Origin: Coriobacteriaceae bacterium
GTDB taxonomy: Bacteria > Actinomycetota > Coriobacteriia > Coriobacteriales > Coriobacteriaceae
DNA length: 64,000 nt
Direction of reading: 5' to 3'
NCBI GenBank assembly: GCA_902363125.1
Contig: CABIZD010000002.1
Span: 186,001-250,000 of the forward strand
The notes under the pieces: model-generated
Databases searched by the model: none
Told to the model about the DNA's origin: nothing
Seen by the model: only the letters and a program-made list of their open reading frames with translations
Made by a program: the position numbers and the translations under genes
In this document: positions 1 to 7,111 of the stretch, piece after piece
Position numbering within the stretch: the stretch's first letter is position 1
Layout: each line of letters opens with the position of its first letter

Positions 1-549
1 CTGGCCCTGCGCGGTGATCTGCCCGCTGGCGCGACCGAGGACGACAAGCCCGCCTCGGACTACGCCTACGCCCGCGACCTCATCCCCGAGCTCGTCGACG
101 CCGGCTTTTGTGTGGGCGCCGCAGCCTACCCCGAGGGCCACATTGCCTGTGAGGACCTCAACGCTTCGGTCGAGCACCTCAAGCAAAAGCAAGACGCCGG
201 CGCGAGCTTCTTTGTGACGCAGCTCTTCTTTGACAACGAGTGCTTCTATCGCTTCCGCGAGCTTGCCGACAAGGCCGGCATCACCGTGCCTATTACCGCG
301 GGCATCATGCCGTTTATGGGCAAGTCGCAGATCAGCCGCATGGTCTTTATGTGCGGCGCGTCGCTGCCCTCCCCCGTCATCAAGATTCTCGCCAAGTACG
401 AGAACGACCCCGAGAGCCTGCAGGCAGCCGGTGTAGATTATGCCGCCCGTCAGCTTTGCGACCTTAAGGAGCACGGTGCCGCCGGTCTGCACCTGTACAC
501 TATGAATCGTCCTGCGATCGCCGCGACCATTATGGAGCGCCTAGGGTAA
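1..549 (+). CDS. metF: Methylenetetrahydrofolate reductase, C-terminal part (5' end outside window)
   Basis: The reading frame is open from the first base, so the gene starts upstream of the window. MetF reduces 5,10-methylene-THF to 5-methyl-THF, the methyl donor for methionine synthase. Visible family signatures are LALRGD at the very start, the segment FCVGAAAYPEGH, and the FFVTQLFFDNECFYRF region that forms part of the flavin/folate TIM barrel. The stop codon overlaps the ATG of the next gene (TAATG), which indicates translational coupling with the MetH activation protein and MetH. Homology is clear; only the N-terminal third or so is missing. Confidence 0.93.
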   Translation: MALRGDLPAGATEDDKPASDYAYARDLIPELVDAGFCVGAAAYPEGHIACEDLNASVEHLKQKQDAGASFFVTQLFFDNECFYRFRELADKAGITVPITAGIMPFMGKSQISRMVFMCGASLPSPVIKILAKYENDPESLQAAGVDYAARQLCDLKEHGAAGLHLYTMNRPAIAATIMERLG

Positions 550-1337
550 TGGAAAAACCGCACATCGATACAACCGCTGTCGAAGTGCCGGCCGACCTTG
601 CGTCGCCGGCGCTTTACCGTGTCGATGCTGCGCACCATCCCCGTGTCGACCGTGCCGAGATGCTGCGGTATCTGGGCTACGGCGGCCAGCAGATTGAGCC
701 CGAGCTGTCACGACGTATTGAGCTTGTCGTTGAGCGTCTGGAGCTGGACATTGAACCCCGTGGCGTGCGCCGCGTGTTTGCCGTCGATGCCGCGAACGTC
801 GATGAGCAGGGAGAGCCCAGCATCCGTCTGGTCGGCACCAACGTTGAGCTGCGCGGTCGCGACATCTATCGCCATCTCAAAGACGCCCGCTTTGCCGCGC
901 TCATGGCATGCACCCTCGGCATGGACGCCGAGCGTCGCCTGCGCACCACGGGAGCCCAGCAGCCCTTGGAGGGAGCCGTGCTCGACGCCGCATGCTCTGC
1001 TTATGTAGAAGCCGCCGTCGAGCAGATGGACCAGCAGGTCAAGGCTGCGGCCGCCGCACACGGGCTCGCCGGCAACTGGCGCTTCAGTCCCGGCTATGGC
1101 GACTGCCCGCTCTCGGCCCAGCGCTCGATCGTCAATGCGCTCAACGCCACGCGGCTCATCGGGCTTACCGTCACGCCGACCAGCCTGCTCATGCCCACCA
1201 AAAGCGTGACCGCGGTGATCGGCTTGTTCGACGGCGAAGTCCACGACGCCCAGAGCCGCCCCACCTGCAATATCTGCCGCATGCGCGAACACTGCCGCTT
1301 CCGCGCCGCCCACACCACCTGCTATTCCAGCCATTAG
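549..1337 (+). CDS. Stand-alone methionine synthase activation-domain protein
   Basis: 262-residue protein resembling the C-terminal S-adenosylmethionine-binding reactivation domain of cobalamin-dependent methionine synthase. It has the hallmark FSPGYGDCPLSAQ (about residues 178-190) followed by a TPTSLLMPTKSVTAVIGL segment, equivalent to the SAM-site region of the MetH activation domain. The tail carries a Cys cluster (CNICRMREHC, then a further Cys), as seen in free-standing members. It starts on an ATG overlapping the metF stop and lies 9 bp upstream of a MetH that lacks this domain. Inferred role: reductive remethylation of the cob(II)alamin form of the neighbouring enzyme. The electron donor is not evident here. 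Confidence 0.85.
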   Translation: MEKPHIDTTAVEVPADLASPALYRVDAAHHPRVDRAEMLRYLGYGGQQIEPELSRRIELVVERLELDIEPRGVRRVFAVDAANVDEQGEPSIRLVGTNVELRGRDIYRHLKDARFAALMACTLGMDAERRLRTTGAQQPLEGAVLDAACSAYVEAAVEQMDQQVKAAAAAHGLAGNWRFSPGYGDCPLSAQRSIVNALNATRLIGLTVTPTSLLMPTKSVTAVIGLFDGEVHDAQSRPTCNICRMREHCRFRAAHTTCYSSH

Positions 1338-1346
1338 GAGCCCTCG

Positions 1347-3905
1347 ATGTTTACTCCGCTTATCACTCATGATCTGGACGGTGCCGCGCTGGCGGCACCC
1401 GTTGATGCCGCACGCCGTAATGGCGCTGCATACAAGACGCGCACGATCGACGACCTTCGCATTAAGGACGATCGCCTGCGCGCCGCCATCGAGGGCACGG
1501 GACACCTGCTGTTCGACGGCGGCATGGGCACCATGTTGCAGGCCGCTGGCATGAAGGCGGGCGCCCTGCCCGAGCTGCTCAACTTTGAGGAGCCCCAGGT
1601 TATCACCGATATCCAACGTCAATATGTCGAGGCAGGCTGCGACGTGATCACCGCCAACACCTTTGGCGCCAACGCGCACAAGCTCGATGGCGCCGCCACC
1701 GTGGCAGATGTCTTTGCCGCCGCGGTCTCTTGCGCCCGCGCGGCCGGTGCCCATTACGTCGCCGGCGACATCGGCCCCATCGGTGCGCTGCTTCGCCCCC
1801 TGGGCACCCTCAGCTTCGACGAGGCCTACGACCTCTTTGCCGAGGAAGTGCGCGCCGGCGTCGATGCGGGCGTGGACCTCTTTATTATCGAGACCATGAC
1901 CGACCTTGCCGAGATCAAGGCGGCCGTCCTCGCCTGCCGCGAGAACTCCGACCTGCCCGTCTTTGCCACCATGACCTTTGAGGAAGACGGTCGCACCTTC
2001 TTGGGCACGAGCCCCGAGGTGGCCGCCATCACCCTCGACGCCATCGGCGCCGACGTTTTGGGCATCAACTGCAGCCAGGGACCGGCCGAGCTCCGAGGGC
2101 CCGCCGCTCGCATGCTCACCGTTACGGACAAGCCCGTTATGGTGCAGGCCAACGCAGGACTGCCCCGCGTGGACGATGACGGTAACACCGTCTTTGACAT
2201 CCAGGCCCCCGAGTACGCCAAGGCCGTCGCCGGCATGATCGAGGACGGCGTGAGCGTCGTGGGCGGATGCTGCGGTACCACGCCCACGCACATGGCCGCC
2301 TTGCGCACGCTTATCGACAACCACACGCCTAGCCCGCGCCATCGCAAGCCCAGCATGTCGGTCACGAGCGCCCAAACGGTCGTGGACCTCCCCTGCGACG
2401 GCCACAAGATCGCCGTCATCGGCGAGCGCATCAATCCCACCGGCAAAAAGCGCCTGCAGCAGGCCCTGCGCGACGGCGACCTGGACTACGTCGTGAGCCA
2501 GGGCATCAGCCAGCAAGAGCAGGGCGCCGACATCCTGGACGTCAACGTGGGCCTGCCCGAGATCGACGAGGTCAAGATCATCCAGCAGGCCACCGAGCAG
2601 CTCCAGGGCTCCACGCTGCTGCCGCTGCAGATCGACTCCACCGACCCCGCAGCCGTCGAGGCCGCCGTGCGCCGCTACGCAGGCAAGCCCATCATCAACT
2701 CCGTCAACGGCAAGCAACAGATCATGGATGAGATCTTTCCGCTGGTCGCCCACTATGGAACCAACGTCGTCGGCCTTACGCTCGACGAAGGCGGCATCCC
2801 CGATACCGCCGAGGCCCGCTTTGCCATCGCCGAGCGCATCGTGGCCGAGGCTGCCCGCTACGGCATCGGCCCGGACCGTATCCTCATCGACTGCCTGGTC
2901 ATGACCGTCTCGACCAACCAGCGCCAAGCCGAACAGATCCTGCGCGCCATGTCCCTGTGCAAGGAGCGTCTGGGCGTCAAATGCGCGCTCGGCGTGTCGA
3001 ACATCAGCTTTGGTCTGCCTGCCCGCCCGCTGCTGGGCTCGGTCTTTTTGGCCGCCGCGTTCGGCGCGGGCCTGGACGCCCCCATCATGAACCCGGGCTC
3101 TAAGCGCTTTATGGATACCGTCTACAGCTATCGCGTGCTGAGCGTTGAGGACGAGGGCTCGACCGGATACATCGAGCGCTACGCCGGCTGGACCGATCCG
3201 TACAAGATCGCCGCAAACCCGGCAGCGGCCCAGGCAGTATCGACCGACACTGTGCCCACTGCTGGCACCGCCGGCACTGATCGCAACGACGACCCGATTC
3301 GTCGCATGGTCGTCTCGGGCCGCAAAGGCGAGATCGCGGCCGAGACCGAGCGTCTGCTGGCAGACCACGACGCCATGGACCTCATCAACAATCACTTTAT
3401 CCCCGCCCTCGACGAGGTTGGCGTCCTCTTTGACCAGGGCAAGTTCTTCTTGCCGCAGCTCATGGCCTCGGCCGAAGCCGCACGCGTGGGCTTTGACACC
3501 ATCAAGCGCCTGATGCCCGCCGGCGAGATTGCCGACAAGGGCAAAATCTGCGTGGCCACCGTCAAGGGCGACATCCACGATATTGGCAAGAACATCGTCA
3601 AAATGCTGCTCGATAACTACGGCTACACCGTCTTTGACCTAGGCCGCGACGTCGACCCGCAAGAGGTGCTCAAGACCGTGCGGGAGCGTGACATTAAGCT
3701 CGTCGGCCTCTCGGCGCTTATGACCACCACCGTCGTCGCCATGGAGGAGACCATCAAGCTGCTCCATGCCGAGGTTCCGGGCGTCAAGATCATCGTGGGC
3801 GGCGCCGTGCTCACCCCCGAATACGCCAAGCAGATCGGCGCGGACTACTACGCCAAGGATGCCGCCGAAAGCGCACGCATCGCCGAAGAGGTCTTTGGGC
3901 AGTAA
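1347..3905 (+). CDS. metH: Cobalamin-dependent methionine synthase without activation domain
   Basis: 852 residues, against about 1,200 in full-length MetH. Domains in order: homocysteine S-methyltransferase (about residues 48-320, with LLFDGGMGTMLQ, the zinc-ligand Cys of INCSQGP near 240 and GGCCGTT near 305); pterin-binding methyl-THF domain (GERINPTGKK near 358); B12 cap; and B12-binding Rossmann domain with the axial-ligand motif DIHDIGKN near 741. The polypeptide stops after the B12 domain; the missing reactivation module is supplied by the preceding gene. A TAGGAG Shine-Dalgarno lies 6 bp before the chosen ATG. It forms an operon with metF, coupling methyl-THF production to homocysteine methylation in the cytoplasm. 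Confidence 0.93.
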   Translation: MFTPLITHDLDGAALAAPVDAARRNGAAYKTRTIDDLRIKDDRLRAAIEGTGHLLFDGGMGTMLQAAGMKAGALPELLNFEEPQVITDIQRQYVEAGCDVITANTFGANAHKLDGAATVADVFAAAVSCARAAGAHYVAGDIGPIGALLRPLGTLSFDEAYDLFAEEVRAGVDAGVDLFIIETMTDLAEIKAAVLACRENSDLPVFATMTFEEDGRTFLGTSPEVAAITLDAIGADVLGINCSQGPAELRGPAARMLTVTDKPVMVQANAGLPRVDDDGNTVFDIQAPEYAKAVAGMIEDGVSVVGGCCGTTPTHMAALRTLIDNHTPSPRHRKPSMSVTSAQTVVDLPCDGHKIAVIGERINPTGKKRLQQALRDGDLDYVVSQGISQQEQGADILDVNVGLPEIDEVKIIQQATEQLQGSTLLPLQIDSTDPAAVEAAVRRYAGKPIINSVNGKQQIMDEIFPLVAHYGTNVVGLTLDEGGIPDTAEARFAIAERIVAEAARYGIGPDRILIDCLVMTVSTNQRQAEQILRAMSLCKERLGVKCALGVSNISFGLPARPLLGSVFLAAAFGAGLDAPIMNPGSKRFMDTVYSYRVLSVEDEGSTGYIERYAGWTDPYKIAANPAAAQAVSTDTVPTAGTAGTDRNDDPIRRMVVSGRKGEIAAETERLLADHDAMDLINNHFIPALDEVGVLFDQGKFFLPQLMASAEAARVGFDTIKRLMPAGEIADKGKICVATVKGDIHDIGKNIVKMLLDNYGYTVFDLGRDVDPQEVLKTVRERDIKLVGLSALMTTTVVAMEETIKLLHAEVPGVKIIVGGAVLTPEYAKQIGADYYAKDAAESARIAEEVFGQ

Positions 3906-3930
3906 CACAACGGAAACAACCGAGCACCAA

Positions 3931-3968
3931 AACGTGCCGCACGCGCCACTTGGCACGCGCGGCACGTT
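3931..3968. repeat. 38-bp inverted repeat between metH and the PFL gene
   Basis: Two 18-base arms, AACGTGCCGCACGCGCCA and TGGCACGCGCGGCACGTT, flank a 2-base centre and match at 16 of 18 positions. No T-run follows on either strand, so it is not a classical intrinsic terminator. It lies immediately upstream of a TAGAAT hexamer (3968-3973) that could be the -10 box of the next gene, so an operator role is possible. Function unknown. Confidence 0.6.
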
Positions 3969-4013
3969 AGAATAGAAAAGGCTATGCTCGTTTTGGCAGA
4001 TAGGAGCGCAAGG

Positions 4014-5378
4014 ATGGCGATCACGCCCGCAGAAATCGCGGAAACCCGCGGCATGGTTGAGGAGCAAAACCTCGACATCAGGACCATCACCATGGGTGTT
4101 TCGCTCATGGGTTGCGGTGACGAGAACCTCGACCGCATGTGCACGAAGATCTACGACCACGTGACGCACACGGCTGAGCATCTGGTCGAGACCGCCGAGA
4201 ACCTCGAGCGCGAGTACGGTATCCCCATCGTCAACAAGCGCGTTTCCGTCACCCCGGTGGCGCAGATCGCCGCGTGCTGCAAGGACGAGGACCTCACCCC
4301 CATCGCGCATGCCCTCGACCGCGCGGCAGAGACGCTCGGCATCGACTACCTGGGCGGCTTCTCCGCGCTCGTCCAGAAGGGCATCGGCGACGCCGACCGC
4401 CGCGTCATCCAGTCCATCCCCCAGGCGCTCGCTACCACCAGCCGCGTCTGCTCCAGCGTCAACGTCGCCAGCCTGCGCGCCGGCATCAACATGGACGCCG
4501 TGCTTATGGCCGCCCAGACCATCATCGATGCCGCTAAACTCACGGCCGACCAGGATTCCGTTGGCGCCTCCAAGTTTGTCTGCTTTGCCAACATGGTCGA
4601 GGACTCCCCGTTTATGGCGGGCGCCGTCCACGGCGGTGGCGAGGCCGACGCCGTTATCAACGTAGGCGTCTCGGGCCCCGGCGTTATGGCCGCAGCCCTG
4701 GAGACGCTGCCCGATTCCGCATCGATGATGGAAGTCGCCGAGAAGATCAAGCAGACCGCCTTTAAGATCACCCGTGCCGGCGAGCTCATGAGCCGCGAGG
4801 CCGCCCATCGCCTGGGTGTCGAGAAGGGCATCGTCGACCTGTCGCTGGCTCCCACGCCTGCCATCGGCGACTCCGTCGCGCGCATCCTCGAGATCATCGG
4901 CGTGGGCACCTGCGGTGGCCCGGGCACGACCTGCGCGCTCGCCATGCTCAACGATGCCGTCAAGAAGGGCGGCGTCATGGCCAGCTCCAGCGTGGGCGGT
5001 CTCTCCGGCGCCTTTATCCCCGTGTCCGAGGACGCCGGCATGATTGCCGCCGTCGAGGCCGGCGCGCTTTCGCTCGAGAAGCTTGAGGCCATGACCTGCG
5101 TGTGCTCCGTTGGCCTGGACATGATCGCCATCCCCGGCGACACCCCGGTCGAGACCATCGCCGGCATCATCGCCGACGAGATGGCCATCGGCGTCATCAA
5201 CAACAAGACCACGGCCGTGCGCGTGATTCCCGCCATCGGCAAGGGCGTGGGCGACTGCGTCGAGTACGGCGGCCTGTTCGGCCGTGCGCCCATCATGCCG
5301 GTGAACCCCAACGCCGGCACCGTGCTTGCCCATCGCGGTGGACGCTTCCCGGCGCCGCTGAACTCGCTCAAGAACTAG
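4014..5378 (+). CDS. PFL family protein (UPF0210/DUF711)
   Basis: 454-residue cytoplasmic protein recognised from its N-terminal signature [20 protein letters not shown] and [10 protein letters not shown], and from the glycine-rich middle segments around [20 protein letters not shown]. The family resembles glycyl-radical/pyruvate formate-lyase folds in name, but its reaction is not established. An upstream in-frame ATG at 3984 exists. The start at 4014 is preferred because AGGAGCGCAAGG precedes it and the family's usual N-terminus begins here. In many genomes an ACT-domain partner gene sits directly upstream; none is seen here. It ends just before a large hairpin element. Confidence 0.88.
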   Translation: MAITPAEIAETRGMVEEQNLDIRTITMGVSLMGCGDENLDRMCTKIYDHVTHTAEHLVETAENLEREYGIPIVNKRVSVTPVAQIAACCKDEDLTPIAHALDRAAETLGIDYLGGFSALVQKGIGDADRRVIQSIPQALATTSRVCSSVNVASLRAGINMDAVLMAAQTIIDAAKLTADQDSVGASKFVCFANMVEDSPFMAGAVHGGGEADAVINVGVSGPGVMAAALETLPDSASMMEVAEKIKQTAFKITRAGELMSREAAHRLGVEKGIVDLSLAPTPAIGDSVARILEIIGVGTCGGPGTTCALAMLNDAVKKGGVMASSSVGGLSGAFIPVSEDAGMIAAVEAGALSLEKLEAMTCVCSVGLDMIAIPGDTPVETIAGIIADEMAIGVINNKTTAVRVIPAIGKGVGDCVEYGGLFGRAPIMPVNPNAGTVLAHRGGRFPAPLNSLKN

Positions 5379-5395
5379 CTGAGGGAGACTGGCGA

Positions 5396-5529
5396 GGAGC
5401 CCCGGGGAGGGCAAATATATAAGGTCGCCTGCTCGGACAGTCCTGACTCGCACGGAGAGCACATTAAGTGCTCTCCGGCTCGTGCGGAACTCGCGATCGA
5501 CCTTATATATTTGCCCTCCCCGGGGCTCC
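5396..5529 (-). repeat. Structured inverted-repeat element, copy A
   Basis: A perfect 32-base inverted repeat (5396-5427 with 5498-5529) encloses a second hairpin whose arms CGGAGAGCAC and GTGCTCTCCG surround ATTAA. Read on the minus strand, its internal loops carry GAGTTCCGCACG and CAGGACTGTCCGA, and its apical hairpin has CACTTAATGTG. These are the same as, or within one base of, the segments in the copy at 25473-25613. The outer arm begins GGGAGCCCCGG in both copies, while the rest of the stems differ in sequence but keep pairing. No T-run follows. It could be a structured RNA, a palindromic mobile element or a processing/termination structure. Confidence 0.75.
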
Positions 5530-5694
5530 CGCACAACGGGCCCTCGGTTGGGTTCTATCCCTTTGGCAGTCGCTTCGCTTCTGCCCTACTTTGCTGGTAT
5601 GGCGGTTTGGCGTTGGATCGGTTCTTTCTGATATATGCTGGTTGCGGCTCTTCTTTTGGGAGGAGTCGCTTTTTTGTTGCTAGGAGGTTGGCCC

Positions 5695-6582
5695 GTGGCT
5701 GATGGGGAGAATCGTTCTGAGCTGCTTTCCACAGATTGGAATCTGGAGTGGATGCAGATGCAGGCTGGTCGGCGGCGGGCTGATGATTCTTTTGAGTGGG
5801 ATAAGCGGGCTCGGCATTTTCGGCCGCTTGAGACTGCTCCGTATGCCCGGGACTTTATGAAGCTGTTGGCGTTAAAGCCTGGTGAATCCGTGCTTGATAT
5901 GGGGTGTGGAGCTGGGTCGATTGCTATTCCGCTTGCTCAGGCTGGGCATCCTGTGATTGCTGCTGACTTCTCCCCTGCTATGTTGGGCACGCTTGATGCT
6001 GGCATTGAGTACTATGGGCTCGAGGATCGCATTACGCCGCTTGAGCTTGCTTGGGATGATGATTGGGATTTGGTTGGACCGGTCGCGAAAGCGGTGGATG
6101 TTGCCTTTGCCAGTCGGTCGGTTACGACGACCAATCTAAAAGGTGCGCTTGCCAAGCTTGATCGTACGGCTCGTCGGCGTTGTGCTGTCACGATGGTCGC
6201 CAACTCCAGCCCGCGCTATGATCTGCACTTGATGAACGCTATCGGCGCCTCGGTTACCTGCAGTAATGGCTTTGTGTACGCCTTCAACATCCTCATTCAG
6301 ATGGGTGCCCTGCCGCAGGTTACATACTTTGAATCGCCTCGTCGCGATACCTTCGATAGCCTTGAGGCGGGCGTAGCAGATTTTTCCCGTATGCTCGAGC
6401 ATGGCAACGAGGATAAGATCGACCGCCTGCGCGACTACATCGCTCAACACATGATTGAGAACCCCCATGCCGGTGAGCCGGGATCCAAGGGCGTGCCGCA
6501 GGGGCGCTATATGCTCGATCATGTCCGCAAGGTTCGTTGGGCGTTTATTGCATGGGAGCCAGTCTCTGAATCCCGTTCGTAG
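5695..6582 (+). CDS. Class I SAM-dependent methyltransferase
   Basis: 295-residue protein with the Rossmann methyltransferase motif I VLDMGCGAGSIAIPLAQ (about residues 70-86 from the chosen start) followed by an acidic post-I segment VIAADFSPAML. The substrate cannot be predicted. The GTG at 5695 is chosen because a strong AGGAGG lies 7 bases upstream. A longer reading from the ATG at 5635 would add a hydrophobic stretch with no ribosome-binding site. Codons in the first half are T-rich compared with the neighbouring metH and PFL genes, hinting at a different origin. It stands alone between the hairpin element and yhbY. Confidence 0.8.
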   Translation: MADGENRSELLSTDWNLEWMQMQAGRRRADDSFEWDKRARHFRPLETAPYARDFMKLLALKPGESVLDMGCGAGSIAIPLAQAGHPVIAADFSPAMLGTLDAGIEYYGLEDRITPLELAWDDDWDLVGPVAKAVDVAFASRSVTTTNLKGALAKLDRTARRRCAVTMVANSSPRYDLHLMNAIGASVTCSNGFVYAFNILIQMGALPQVTYFESPRRDTFDSLEAGVADFSRMLEHGNEDKIDRLRDYIAQHMIENPHAGEPGSKGVPQGRYMLDHVRKVRWAFIAWEPVSESRS

Positions 6583-6740
6583 CCCGTTCACAGCCCAAGC
6601 TGCCCATCACCTCGGCATCCGCATTCTTTTTGAACTGGGCAAACACGCTCCACACCGCGCCGTTCCTGCGCTATCGTGGGACAGCTCACGTAGATTAAGG
6701 CCCCGTCGCGGGGCGCCCCATACATAGAAAGCGAGAACCC

Positions 6741-7040
6741 ATGGCACTGACAGGAGCCCAGGTCAAGCAGCTTCGCAGCATGGCCCATCACCTCAACCCC
6801 GCCATCATCATCGGCAAGTCCGATGTCAACGAGGGCACCGTCGAGCAGACGGTCGCCTACCTGGAGAAGCATGAGCTCGTTAAGTGCTCCGTGCTCGATG
6901 GCTCCAGCCTTTCCGCCCGCGAGGCCGCCGAAGAGCTCGCTGAGCGCTGCCACGCCGAGGTCGTCCAGGTCATCGGCCGCAAGTTCTCGCTGTATCGCGA
7001 GTCCTCGCGCAAGGACATCGAGAAGATCAAGCTCGTCTAA
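6741..7040 (+). CDS. yhbY: Ribosome assembly RNA-binding protein YhbY (CRM domain)
   Basis: 99-residue single-domain protein. It begins ALTGAQVKQLRSMAHHLNP and contains IIIGKSDVNEGTVEQ and VIGRKFSLYR, matching the CRS1/YhbY RNA-binding fold, whose GxxG-like loop contacts rRNA. In E. coli the homologue associates with pre-50S particles. The leader contains a GC hairpin (GGCCCCG/CGGGGC near 6699-6715). The gene is monocistronic and is followed by an intrinsic terminator. Confidence 0.92.
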   Translation: MALTGAQVKQLRSMAHHLNPAIIIGKSDVNEGTVEQTVAYLEKHELVKCSVLDGSSLSAREAAEELAERCHAEVVQVIGRKFSLYRESSRKDIEKIKLV

Positions 7041-7077
7041 GAGCCAATGATCCGGCGAGCCAACACATAGCAAGCTT

Positions 7078-7111
7078 ACGGGTGCCCAAGTACTTCGGGC
7101 GCCCGTTTTTT
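7078..7111 (+). terminator. Intrinsic terminator after yhbY
   Basis: Arms ACGGGTGCCC and GGGCGCCCGT enclose an AAGTACTTC loop and are followed by six T. It lies against the 3' end of the convergent regulator gene and may act for both genes. Confidence 0.9.

Noticed and set aside
708..3578. 956-codon minus-strand open frame opposite metH
   Set aside because: It is the antisense of metH and the activator gene, with composition expected from codon mirror effects in GC-rich DNA.
3639..5534. 631-codon minus-strand open frame opposite the PFL gene
   Set aside because: Antisense shadow of a well-supported gene.
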